A program made the position numbers and the translations under genes. Below are positions 1 through 7,577 of a DNA stretch of 57,907 nt, in pieces. The stretch is from positions 1 to 57,907 of the forward strand of contig ONKE01000040.1 of the NCBI GenBank assembly GCA_900318355.1, read 5' to 3'. Origin of the DNA: an uncultured Bacteroidales bacterium. GTDB lineage: Bacteria > Bacteroidota > Bacteroidia > Bacteroidales > UBA932. Position 1 is the first letter of the stretch, and each line of letters starts with the position of its first letter. A model generated the notes under the pieces. It was not told the origin of the DNA, did not search any database, and saw only the letters and a program-made list of their open reading frames with translations.

Positions 1-52
1 CGCTCAGAATGACAAGGTGGCGCTCAGAATGACAAGGTGGCGCTCAGAATGA
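1..52. repeat. 20-bp tandem repeat, about 2.6 copies, at window edge
   Basis: The unit cgctcagaatgacaaggtgg occurs twice in full and a third time in part (to position 52), after which the sequence diverges. The array probably continues beyond the left edge. On the other strand the unit reads TGTCATTCTGAGCG, a string I recall as a widely scattered intergenic repeat in Bacteroidota and other genomes; that is memory, not a search. No coding role is visible. Confidence 0.8.
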
Positions 53-77
53 AATGATGGCGTGCTGGAAGGGAGCG

Positions 78-500
78 CTACCAGTCCGTCGGGACGGCGG
101 AGGAGGCGACGGGAGAGTTGGAGACCGAGATGATGCGGTCGACAACGGTCTTTTGCATGCCGCGCCAGGGGAGGGCGCCGAGGTATTCCTTGTAGTGGAG
201 CTCGACGGTCTTGCCGCTAAGGCGCATGAGGGAGTCGGCGACTGCCGGGTTTTCAACTGAGAAATCGAAGGTGTAGGACTCGATGGAAGTGCCGGCGCCG
301 GCTGCGCGGCCACGGACGCCGCTCATGATGAGGCGTCCCTCGTAGGTCTTGAACACGTAGCCCTTGAGCATGAACTGGTTCAGCTCTCCGGCCTTGACTC
401 CGTCGCCGAATACGAAGTAGAACTTGAAGAAGATGAACCCGCTCAGGGCAAGGAGCAGGAGAAGGGTGATTACGAAAATTGTGCTGCCTTTTACTTTCAT
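78..500 (-). CDS. small single-pass membrane protein, conserved in Bacteroidales, function unknown
   Basis: The protein has 140 residues. It starts with a short basic stretch (MKVKGS), then one hydrophobic membrane segment at about residues 6-27, followed by a soluble domain with the sequence KGYVFKTYEGRLI near the middle and SGKTVELHYKEY toward the end. I recognise this pattern from short Bacteroidales proteins that are often, and probably wrongly, labelled 6-phosphogluconate dehydrogenase; nothing here resembles that enzyme. The ATG at 498-500 was chosen because the hydrophobic segment follows at once, while the longer frame upstream would run into the divergent gene at 571. It lies alone and divergent from that gene. 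Function cannot be inferred. Confidence 0.8.
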   Translation of the reverse strand: MKVKGSTIFVITLLLLLALSGFIFFKFYFVFGDGVKAGELNQFMLKGYVFKTYEGRLIMSGVRGRAAGAGTSIESYTFDFSVENPAVADSLMRLSGKTVELHYKEYLGALPWRGMQKTVVDRIISVSNSPVASSAVPTDW

Positions 501-558
501 TGTTGTCGAGGGGTTTGGTTTCGGGGGATAAAGGTAGCAATTTTCCGACAAAAATGTG

Positions 559-566
559 TAGATTTG
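559..566 (+). promoter_or_regulatory. -7 box TAGATTTG, Bacteroidota type
   Basis: A perfect TAnnTTTG box ends only 4 bases before the ATG at 571, so the transcript would have almost no leader. No good TTTG was seen at the expected upstream distance, so the promoter is only half supported. Confidence 0.45.
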
Positions 567-570
567 CGTT

Positions 571-1845
571 ATGATAGTGAAATCTTTTCTTCTTCGTCCT
601 GAAAGGGCCACCAGCATAGCCGCCCTTTGTCCCGCCGGGACAATCGCCGTGATCCGTCCTGAAAGCCGGATCGAGGGGCTTTTCCGCGACGCCATCCGCG
701 CCGCCATAGTGGAAAAGAATCCTTCCGGCGCCCCCTATGATGCCATCCGCGCATATTTTGACTCATTCTCCGGCGATGCGGCCTACCGTCGCATTGTGGA
801 GGACACCCTCCATGGGCTGTCGTCTTATCTTGGCGAGGGAATGTATGTCCAAACCTCGGCCGCTGCCATAGAGGACTACGTCATGGCCAAATGCACCCGG
901 CTCTGTGCCGAAGCGGTAGCCTCCAGGCTCGGCGCGCCGCTCGTCGGCGGCACCCAGCTGATGATCTGCCATGAAGGCGGGGCCCGCCCGTTCGTGGACT
1001 GGACGCTTTCGCGGGCGCAGATTTCGCAGCGTCTTGCCGGACAGGAGCTCGTGGTCGTTCCCGGAGGATACGGCCGCCTGGACTCGGGCTACGTGGTCAG
1101 GATCGGCCGCGGCGGAGCCCATCTGATGGCCTCGCTGATCGCTTCCGCAACAGCCGCGGACTGCGTTGAATACTATGTCGAAGAAGACGGCATTGCCGGT
1201 CTTCCGGCCATGTCTTATGACGAAGCGGCCCATTATTGCGCATCGTCGGCTGCGCCTTTCCCGTCGGCCGCCCTGTGGCCCGCAAAGCGGGATTCCATTC
1301 CGATAAAGGTGCTTAACATATGCAATCCGGACTTCCCCGGCACCGTCATCTCGGAAGCCGGTTCTCCCTCCGGATCGGTGGTTTCGGGAGTCCTTTGCGA
1401 CAGCGGCCTGGAACTTCTGACCGTCTACGGGACCGGGCTCCTCGGGCAGATAGGCATGTCCTCGGCGGTATTTTCGGCCATGGCCGGAGCCGGCGTCAAC
1501 GTCCGCTTCATCGCTCAGACCTCGTCGGAATACAGCATCAGTTTCGCAGTCGCCGCCTCCGACAGGGACAAGGCCGTCGAAGCCGTAAGTTCGCTGGTCG
1601 TGAGCAATCCGCATATGCCGCAGGACGACGTCATGGTCCTGGACAGCTCCGTCGCCATACTGACCGTGTTCGGCGACAAGATGAAGAAAGTCCCCGGCGT
1701 GTCGGCCAAGGTATATGATGCGCTTGGAAAGGCCGGCATAAGCGTCGTCGCGTCGGCCCAGGGCGGAGAGGAACTCAGCATCTCGGTGGCAGTTGCCGCA
1801 GAAGATGCCCTCCGCGCCCAAAATGCCCTTGAATCACTTGCTTAG
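571..1845 (+). CDS. aspartokinase-like protein with two ACT domains, probably catalytically dead
   Basis: The 424-residue protein lines up with the aspartokinase half of ThrA/LysC. The middle GGYGRLDSGYVVRIGRGG resembles the GF-G-GRGGSDY loop, MSYDEAAHYC resembles the SY-EA helix, and IPIKVLNICNPDFPGTVI resembles the substrate-side strand. Two ACT domains follow (about residues 270-345 and 350-424), with the family-typical ITQSSSEYSIS (here IAQTSSEYSIS) and AQG-SE-SIS (here AQGGEELSIS). The N-terminal KFGGTS catalytic motif is missing (MIVKSFLLRPERATS instead), the RGEKMS motif reads KCTRLC, and GRGGSD reads GRGGAH. There is no homoserine dehydrogenase domain. I infer an amino-acid-sensing or regulatory relic rather than a kinase. 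It is followed 4 bases later by another degenerate enzyme homologue. Confidence 0.75.
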   Translation: MIVKSFLLRPERATSIAALCPAGTIAVIRPESRIEGLFRDAIRAAIVEKNPSGAPYDAIRAYFDSFSGDAAYRRIVEDTLHGLSSYLGEGMYVQTSAAAIEDYVMAKCTRLCAEAVASRLGAPLVGGTQLMICHEGGARPFVDWTLSRAQISQRLAGQELVVVPGGYGRLDSGYVVRIGRGGAHLMASLIASATAADCVEYYVEEDGIAGLPAMSYDEAAHYCASSAAPFPSAALWPAKRDSIPIKVLNICNPDFPGTVISEAGSPSGSVVSGVLCDSGLELLTVYGTGLLGQIGMSSAVFSAMAGAGVNVRFIAQTSSEYSISFAVAASDRDKAVEAVSSLVVSNPHMPQDDVMVLDSSVAILTVFGDKMKKVPGVSAKVYDALGKAGISVVASAQGGEELSISVAVAAEDALRAQNALESLA

Positions 1846-1849
1846 ACTT

Positions 1850-2800
1850 ATGGAAGATCAGGAAAAAACGCTTGCGCCCCTGCGCTTTACCCCTGTTCCC
1901 CGTCAATTCGACTGGGGCACGCAGCGCTATCTCCTTGCCGATCTCGGCGACCCGGACACGAAAGTCTCGCGCGGCGAGCTGGAAGACAATTCCCTCGGAG
2001 AGCTGATGGAGACCTATCTCGAACGCCTTTCGGGGGAGAATGCCTACTATTATTACGGGCGTCAGTTCCCGGTTTGCGTCAGCGAGATATCGGTTGAAAC
2101 CCGCACTCCGCTTTTCGTCTGCCCGGACGATGCCACCGCCGGCCCGCGCTACGATGCCCTGGGCAAGGCCAAGCTATGGTATGTCGTGGATGCGGACGAA
2201 AAAGCGCGGATGGCAATTGGCCTGCGGGCCGGCGTTACTGCCGAAGAACTCTATGCCGGATGTACGACGGGCATGATCTACGACCGTCTTCAGTGGTTTT
2301 CGCCGCGTCCCGGTACCGCATGGCTCGTGCCTCCTTCCGCCGTCCATTGCATCGAAGGCCATATCCGCGTTATCGAGATAGCCGAGGCGTCGCTTATCGA
2401 CCTTGTCCTTTGTGACTGGAAGAGCGTGGAGCCCGACGGCCTGTCCGAAGCGCTCGACTTCGTCGACATGTCCGCGTGCGATGCTCCCGAGCCGGTGCAA
2501 GCGCTTCAGCGTCCGGAGTTTATGGTCAATGTCCTCCATCTTGCCGCGCCCCAGGAGATATCGCAGGACGACGGTGCCAGTTTCGTCGTGTATGTGTGCG
2601 TGAAGGGGAGCGTGTCTGTGCAAATCCGCTCCGCGGCGGGTACGGATGGTTCCGAGACCGTCGTCCTGGCAGGGGAGACCGTGCTCGTGCCTGCGGAAGT
2701 CCCGTCGTTCGTCCTGACTCCCAGGCTCCCCGGGACGGTGGTCATCGAGGCCACTCTCGGCAGCCTCCCGGTTCCCGACAGTTACATTAACACCGATTAG
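1850..2800 (+). CDS. class I mannose-6-phosphate isomerase-like protein, metal site degenerate
   Basis: The 316-residue protein follows the Bacteroidales ManA layout: FTPVPRQFDWGTQRYL at the start, a central GKAKLWYVVDADEKAR (family GKTEMWYV-ADEGAK), LVPPSAVHCIEGHIRVIEI, and a C-terminal cupin half ending in GETVLVPAEVPSFVLTP. Of the four zinc ligands of the family (Gln and His of QVHP, Glu of GKTEMW, His of the VH-I strand), the first three are replaced: QVHP reads FVCP and GKTEMW reads GKAKLW. Only the last His remains, and the catalytic Arg region (YRIYDF) reads DLVLCDW. Isomerase activity is therefore unlikely. The ATG at 1850 is preferred over one at 1793 because it avoids overlap with the upstream gene. 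It shares an operon with the aspartokinase-like gene. Confidence 0.7.
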   Translation: MEDQEKTLAPLRFTPVPRQFDWGTQRYLLADLGDPDTKVSRGELEDNSLGELMETYLERLSGENAYYYYGRQFPVCVSEISVETRTPLFVCPDDATAGPRYDALGKAKLWYVVDADEKARMAIGLRAGVTAEELYAGCTTGMIYDRLQWFSPRPGTAWLVPPSAVHCIEGHIRVIEIAEASLIDLVLCDWKSVEPDGLSEALDFVDMSACDAPEPVQALQRPEFMVNVLHLAAPQEISQDDGASFVVYVCVKGSVSVQIRSAAGTDGSETVVLAGETVLVPAEVPSFVLTPRLPGTVVIEATLGSLPVPDSYINTD

Positions 2801-2802
2801 CC

Positions 2803-3204
2803 ATGTCAGATACAGCCCGACTCGACAAATACCTCTGGTCCATACGTGTCTACAAGACGCGCGGCGAGGCCACGGAAGCCTGCAACGGCAACAAGGTCAA
2901 ACTCAATTCCGCCCCGGCCAAGCCGTCCAAAGGGGTGAAGGTCGGCGACATGCTGGAGGTCAGGAAAGGCTCCATCCTCTACACCTACAGGGTCAAGGCG
3001 CTGCTTGAAAAGCGGGTAGGGGCCCCTCTGGTCCCGTCCTACGCCGAAGATCTGACCCCGGACGAGGAGATTGCCAAACGCAAAGCTCCCGTCGAAACTT
3101 TCTTCGTCCGTCGCGACCGGGGAACCGGTCGCCCTACAAAGAAAGAACGGCGGGAGATGGATCAGGCCTGGGATAGCCTGTATTCCTCCGAGGGAGAGGA
3201 TTAA
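2803..3204 (+). CDS. hslR: RNA-binding S4 domain protein, Hsp15 (HslR) family
   Basis: The 133-residue protein opens with an S4 domain: [30 protein letters not shown], then [17 protein letters not shown]. The C-terminus is basic ([12 protein letters not shown]), as in the Hsp15 family, which in E. coli binds stalled 50S subunits carrying nascent chains. Length and layout match the family. It starts 2 bases after the isomerase-like gene and is the last gene of that plus-strand run. Its stop overlaps the stop of the convergent rubrerythrin gene by 4 bases, so no terminator fits between them. Confidence 0.88.
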   Translation: MSDTARLDKYLWSIRVYKTRGEATEACNGNKVKLNSAPAKPSKGVKVGDMLEVRKGSILYTYRVKALLEKRVGAPLVPSYAEDLTPDEEIAKRKAPVETFFVRRDRGTGRPTKKERREMDQAWDSLYSSEGED

Positions 3205-3755
3205 TCCTTGAAATAGCGCTTCAGAAGGCCGTAGAAACCGGCTCCGTGGCGGGCTTCGTCCTTGGCCATTTCATGGACCGTGTCGTGGACGGCGTCGTAG
3301 CCGAGCTGCTTTGCGCGAATGGCGGTGGCGAGCTTGCCTTCGCAGGCGCCGGCCTCGGCCTGGTAACGTTTCTCCAGGTTGGTCTTGGTGTCCCAGACGC
3401 ATTCGCCCAGGAGTTCGGCGAACTTGGCGGCGTGTTCGGCCTCTTCGAAGGCGTAGCGCTTGAAGGCCTCGGCAATCTCGGGATAGCCCTCACGCTCGGC
3501 CTGGCGGCTCATTGCCAGATACATGCCAACTTCAGAGCACTCGCCCTGGAAGTCGGCGCGGAGATGTTCGACGATTTCGGCATCTTCGACCTTGCCGTCG
3601 CCGATATGGTGCTCACATGCCCACTGGGGACCTTCGGCTTCGTCCTTTATTTCAACGAATTTGCTACCAGGGACCTTGCACTGGGGGCAGCGCTCCGGCG
3701 GGTTCTCGCCCTCGTAGACGTAGCCGCATACGAGGCATCTGAATTTCTTTTTCAT
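3201..3755 (-). CDS. rubrerythrin with N-terminal rubredoxin domain (reverse layout)
   Basis: The 184-residue protein begins with a rubredoxin domain ([12 protein letters not shown] at about residues 4-16 and [11 protein letters not shown] at about 23-33; four Cys for one iron). A ferritin-like di-iron domain follows, with [28 protein letters not shown] and [16 protein letters not shown] carrying the Glu and His ligands. In classic rubrerythrin the rubredoxin part is C-terminal, so this is the reverse form, known in anaerobes as an NADH-linked peroxide reductase. It probably lowers peroxide in the cytoplasm. Its ATG overlaps the end of the CNNM/CorC gene upstream by 4 bases, so the two are likely co-transcribed. 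Confidence 0.92.
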   Translation of the reverse strand: MKKKFRCLVCGYVYEGENPPERCPQCKVPGSKFVEIKDEAEGPQWACEHHIGDGKVEDAEIVEHLRADFQGECSEVGMYLAMSRQAEREGYPEIAEAFKRYAFEEAEHAAKFAELLGECVWDTKTNLEKRYQAEAGACEGKLATAIRAKQLGYDAVHDTVHEMAKDEARHGAGFYGLLKRYFKD

Positions 3756-4864
3756 ATTGTTTGTGTGTTGGTGGTGATTTCCTTGTCCTGGGCGGCTTCT
3801 TCGGCCGGTGCGGTGATGTCCGGTAGACGGATGCCCTTGCGCTGGCGCTGACGCTGGGTCCAGCGCTCGCGGGCGTATTGCTGCATGTCGGTGTAGGCGT
3901 CGTTCTCGTCTATGATTTCCATGCCGAGAATGGTCTCTATGATGTCTTCGAGGGTCAGGATGCCCTGGAAGCAGCCGTATTCGTCAATTATGAGGGCGAT
4001 CTGGTCCTTGGTCTTGAGGAGGGACTCCCAGATGTCGCCGACCGAGGTCTCTTCGTTGAAGAGGGCGATGTCGCGCTTGATCTGGCCGAGGGTGGTAGTG
4101 AATTTGTCTTCGGCCAGGCGCTCGAGAATGTCGTAGCGCAGCACGTAGCCGGTGATGTATTCGGGCGACTCCTGCCAGACCGGTATGCGGGAATAGTGGG
4201 AGAGGTCTTCGTTGCGGTAGAACTCCGTGAGGGTCATGGACTCGGGGGCGATGGCGGCCACAACGCGCGGAGTCATGACGTCGTAGGCCTTGACGTCGTC
4301 CAGACGCATGATGTTCTGAATGACTTTGTTTTCGCTCTTGTCCAGGACGCCTTCCTCCTCGCCGATGTTGGCCATCGCCGACACTTCTTCGCGGCTCACC
4401 GCAGGGTCTTCGTCCTTGGGGGTTATGAGCTTGCTGATTAGGCGGATGAGGACTACCAGCGGGTACATGATCCAGATCAGGAACTGAATGATGCGGGCCA
4501 CCCACGTGAGGTTGCGCCAGTAGGAGGTGCCGATGGTCTTGGGGATGATTTCGGAGAAGATGAGGATAAGGATGGTGGTTATCGCCGAAATGAGGCCGAA
4601 CCACTCGTTGCCGAAAACCAGGGCGGTCTGCCGGCCGACTCCCGCCGCGCCGATGGTGTTGGCGATGGTGTTGAGCGAGAGGATGGCGGCTATGGGGCTG
4701 TCGATGTTGTCTTTAAGGCGCAGGAACAGCCCTGCGTTCTTGTTGCCTTCCTCCTGGAGCATCGTCAGATACGACACGGGAGTGGACATCAGGACCGATT
4801 CCAGAACGGAGCAGACGAAGGAGATGCCCATCGCGCCCAGAAGAAAGAGTAGCAGAAGACCCAT
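3752..4864 (-). CDS. CNNM/CorC-family membrane protein with CBS domains
   Basis: The 370-residue protein has a DUF21 (CNNM) membrane part at about residues 1-140 with three to four hydrophobic segments and the typical short polar stretch near the first helix ([15 protein letters not shown]). A CBS pair spans about residues 185-310 ([19 protein letters not shown] and [25 protein letters not shown], ending in [14 protein letters not shown]). It ends in a basic tail without a full CorC transporter-associated domain, so it is shorter than the 420-430 residue HlyC/CorC proteins. The family is linked to magnesium or cobalt efflux. The start is fixed because the first membrane helix begins at residue 2. 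A -7 box lies 7 bases upstream. Confidence 0.85.
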   Translation of the reverse strand: MGLLLLFLLGAMGISFVCSVLESVLMSTPVSYLTMLQEEGNKNAGLFLRLKDNIDSPIAAILSLNTIANTIGAAGVGRQTALVFGNEWFGLISAITTILILIFSEIIPKTIGTSYWRNLTWVARIIQFLIWIMYPLVVLIRLISKLITPKDEDPAVSREEVSAMANIGEEEGVLDKSENKVIQNIMRLDDVKAYDVMTPRVVAAIAPESMTLTEFYRNEDLSHYSRIPVWQESPEYITGYVLRYDILERLAEDKFTTTLGQIKRDIALFNEETSVGDIWESLLKTKDQIALIIDEYGCFQGILTLEDIIETILGMEIIDENDAYTDMQQYARERWTQRQRQRKGIRLPDITAPAEEAAQDKEITTNTQTI

Positions 4865-4871
4865 AATTATG

Positions 4872-4903
4872 CAAAGATAATACGAATGCTTTGAAAAAGC
4901 AAG
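4872..4903 (-). promoter_or_regulatory. promoter for the CNNM-rubrerythrin operon
   Basis: On the minus strand a TATCTTTG box (4872-4879) follows a CTTG (4900-4903) at a 20-base spacing, matching the Bacteroidota pattern. The ATG at 4864 sits so close that the leader would be nearly absent. Confidence 0.6.
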
Positions 4904-4912
4904 GTCTCCGCC

Positions 4913-6178
4913 TTAGTCTTGGTGGAACAAGTCGCGGGAGGGAAGCTTGTCGCCCCAGCCTTCGCGCAAAGCCCTGAACAGACCGGCGTGGTAACGCGAC
5001 AGTCCGGGGCCCTTCCAGGTCGAGGTGTTGGTGACGAGGATCCAGCATTCCCCGTCGGGAAAATATTTCACCAGGGCGCTCGTGCCGGAGAAGGTGCCGC
5101 TTCGCGTCCATCCGGTGTCGGGCTTGGTGTCGTTCCAGCCGAGGGAATATGTCTCGGCGTCGAAATACTCTATCATGCCGGCATGGCTCTCCGGCGAAAT
5201 GATGTCGCGGATTTCGGGCTTTCCGTCTATCGTGGCGACGAATTTCATCAGCTCCGGGACCGACGCCACCCATGCTCCGGCGCCTTGCAGGGCCGTTATG
5301 TCGTTGCCGCCGTAGCAGCGCGTGACCATGCGGCCGGAGTTGTTGAATTCCGGGACGGGCTCTTCGTTGACGGGGACATAGTAGCGTGCCTCGCCCGGGA
5401 AACGGTCCTTGTAGTAGTTGCCTGCGATGTGGAAGCCGTTGCATCCGGCCTTGCGGAGCACGTGTTCCTGGGTGAAATCCTCGTAGGACTGCCCGCTCGC
5501 CTTTTCGATTACGAGGCTGAGGATGAGGTAGCCGAGATTGGAATAGGCCTGGGACGTGCCGGGGACAAAGGCAAGGTTGCGCTTCAACGCGCAGCGGACG
5601 AGCGTAGGGCCGTCGGGCGGCGTCGTGAGGCCGTTGACGGACATTACCGTGCGGGTCGAGAACAACGGGTCGGAACTGTAGACCTTGAAGCCGCCTTTGT
5701 GGCGCAGAAGGTCCTCTACGGTTATCTTATAGTAGTTTTTGTCCTTGATGACGTCTCCGTATTCCGGGAGGATGCCGCGCTCGCCGAAGACGGTGTCGCG
5801 CAGGGAAAGCTTGCCCTGTTCGCACAGGACCATGATGTCGGCGGCAGTGATGAGTTTGGAGATGGATGCCAGGCGCAGGAGGGTCGTGGGCTGCATTTTC
5901 TCCTGTCGGGCTTCGTCGGCCCAGCCGTAGCCCTTGGCAAAGAGCAGCGAATCCCCGCGCATGACGGCAAGGGAGAGCCCCTTGATCTGCCACTGCTGCA
6001 TGTAGGCGGCTATTTTCCTGTCCATTCCCTTCAGGGCTTCGATCTCGGAGAGTTCGTTGGTGAGGCTGGCGTTAAGGTCGGTTTCTTCGCCAGTCGCTTC
6101 GCCGCTTCGCCCGGACCCGCAGGCGGGAAGGGCAAGTGCGGTCAGGATAAATGCAAATATCAGATACTTGTGTTTCAT
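4913..6178 (-). CDS. beta-lactamase-family serine hydrolase, lipoprotein
   Basis: The 421-residue protein has a lipoprotein signal (IFAFILTALALPAC, acylated Cys near residue 20) followed by a class C beta-lactamase / DD-peptidase fold. The SxxK motif is SISK in LRLASISKLITA, and the YxN motif is YSN in SQAYSNLGYLILSLVIEKASG. A clear KTG box is not obvious near the C-terminus. Family members act on peptidoglycan peptides or small esters; sequence alone does not show resistance. The ATG at 6178 is 4 bases after the stop of the MATE gene; the frame could open at 6190 but that overlaps the upstream gene and adds residues before the signal. It is the last gene of a five-gene minus operon. Confidence 0.85.
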   Translation of the reverse strand: MKHKYLIFAFILTALALPACGSGRSGEATGEETDLNASLTNELSEIEALKGMDRKIAAYMQQWQIKGLSLAVMRGDSLLFAKGYGWADEARQEKMQPTTLLRLASISKLITAADIMVLCEQGKLSLRDTVFGERGILPEYGDVIKDKNYYKITVEDLLRHKGGFKVYSSDPLFSTRTVMSVNGLTTPPDGPTLVRCALKRNLAFVPGTSQAYSNLGYLILSLVIEKASGQSYEDFTQEHVLRKAGCNGFHIAGNYYKDRFPGEARYYVPVNEEPVPEFNNSGRMVTRCYGGNDITALQGAGAWVASVPELMKFVATIDGKPEIRDIISPESHAGMIEYFDAETYSLGWNDTKPDTGWTRSGTFSGTSALVKYFPDGECWILVTNTSTWKGPGLSRYHAGLFRALREGWGDKLPSRDLFHQD

Positions 6179-6182
6179 GCGG

Positions 6183-7574
6183 TTATACAAGGCTGCCGAG
6201 AATGGAAGGATCGTCTCCGTCGCGGAGCCGGGAGAATTTCCTGAAGAGGTCCACGAGGAATATGAAGGTGGTGATGCTCGCCAGCAGGTCGGAGATGGGA
6301 TAGCTGTACCAGACGCTGTCTACGCCCAGTTTCAGAGGCAGGATATACAGCATCGGGACAAGGAACAGGAGTTGGCGCGTCAGGGAAAGGAAGATGGATT
6401 TCCTCACCATCCCGAGGCACTGGAACAGGTTGGTCGCCACCATCTGGAATCCGATGATGGGGAAGATGCAGTTCATCTTGCGCAGGCCGCCGGCAGCCAG
6501 GTCTTCGAGGGCCGGGTCGCTCGTGAAGATGGACACTGTCGCCCGCGGAAGCAGGAATGAGAACACAAATCCAAGCGTCATGGCCGCCGTCGCCCATAGG
6601 GCCGTCTGGATGTAGACCTGCTTGACGCGGCTGTATTGCCGTGCGCCGAAATTGTAGCCCGCGATGGGCTGCATGCCCTGGTTGAGGCCCATGACCACCA
6701 TCACGAACATGAAGCTGACGCGGTTCACGATGCCGTAGGCGCCAATGGAAAGGTCGCCGCCGTATTTGCGCAGCTGCTGGTTGATAAAGAGCGTGACGAT
6801 GCATGAGGCTGCGTTCATCAGGAACGGGCCCATGCCAATGGCCAGGGAGTCCTTGGCGATTTCCCAGTCCAGGGCGAATATCTTCTTTCGGCGAAGATGG
6901 AGGAAGCGCTTGGGGTCGAGGAAATACCACATGGTGTAGCCCAGTGCCATCATCTGGCAGAGGATCGTGGCCAGTGCCGCGCCCCGGATGCCCATGCCCA
7001 GGACGTAGATGAATATAGGGTCGAGGATGGCGTTGGAAATGACCGTGAAAAGGGTCAGGCCCATGGCCAGCTTCGGATTGCCGGAGGAACGGATGACGCT
7101 GTTCAGACCGAAATACAGGTGGGTGAAAACGTTGCCCAGCAGGAGAATCTGCATGTAGTCCCGCGCAAAGGGCAGGGTGTTCTCGCTTGCTCCGAAAAAG
7201 GTCAGGATCGGGTCGAGGAAAAGGAGGCATACGACGGCGAACAGGATTCCGACTATGGTGTTGAGCGTCACTTCGTTGGCCAGCACCGTGTTGGCGTCTT
7301 CATAGCGCTTTTGCCCCAGCAGGACGGAAATCATCGTGGCCGCGCCGACGCCCACCAGCGTGCCGAGGGCTGTGGAGAGGTTCATCAGCGGGAAGGTGAC
7401 GGCCAGTCCGGAGATGGCGTAGGAACCCACTTCGGGGATGTGCCCGATGAAGATGCTGTCCACCATGTTGTAGAGGGAAGATGCCGTCATCGCGATGATG
7501 CCGGGCACTGCATACTGCCTCAGAAGGGTGCTTATCTTTCGGGTCCCGAGTTCGGTCGGAGCGCTTTGGGCCAT
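6183..7574 (-). CDS. MATE-family efflux transporter
   Basis: The 463-residue protein has about 12 hydrophobic segments in two similar halves. The start (LLRQYAVPGIIAMTASSLYNMVDSIFIGH) and the mid-protein AGYNFGARQYSRVKQ are typical of the MATE fold, which exports cationic drugs or metabolites in exchange for Na+ or H+. The first half carries a related VLLGQKRYEDANTVL loop. It lies 3 bases after the tandem FKBP gene and 4 bases before the serine hydrolase, so it is translated within that operon. The substrate cannot be told from the sequence. Confidence 0.93.
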   Translation of the reverse strand: MAQSAPTELGTRKISTLLRQYAVPGIIAMTASSLYNMVDSIFIGHIPEVGSYAISGLAVTFPLMNLSTALGTLVGVGAATMISVLLGQKRYEDANTVLANEVTLNTIVGILFAVVCLLFLDPILTFFGASENTLPFARDYMQILLLGNVFTHLYFGLNSVIRSSGNPKLAMGLTLFTVISNAILDPIFIYVLGMGIRGAALATILCQMMALGYTMWYFLDPKRFLHLRRKKIFALDWEIAKDSLAIGMGPFLMNAASCIVTLFINQQLRKYGGDLSIGAYGIVNRVSFMFVMVVMGLNQGMQPIAGYNFGARQYSRVKQVYIQTALWATAAMTLGFVFSFLLPRATVSIFTSDPALEDLAAGGLRKMNCIFPIIGFQMVATNLFQCLGMVRKSIFLSLTRQLLFLVPMLYILPLKLGVDSVWYSYPISDLLASITTFIFLVDLFRKFSRLRDGDDPSILGSLV

Positions 7575-7577
7575 GGA

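Noticed and set aside
78-500. 6-phosphogluconate dehydrogenase label for the small membrane protein
   Set aside because: The protein is 140 residues with one membrane helix and has neither an NADP site nor the catalytic domain.
1793-1852. Upstream start (1793) for the isomerase-like gene
   Set aside because: It would overlap the previous gene by over 50 bases and adds residues with no family match; the ATG at 1850 fits better.
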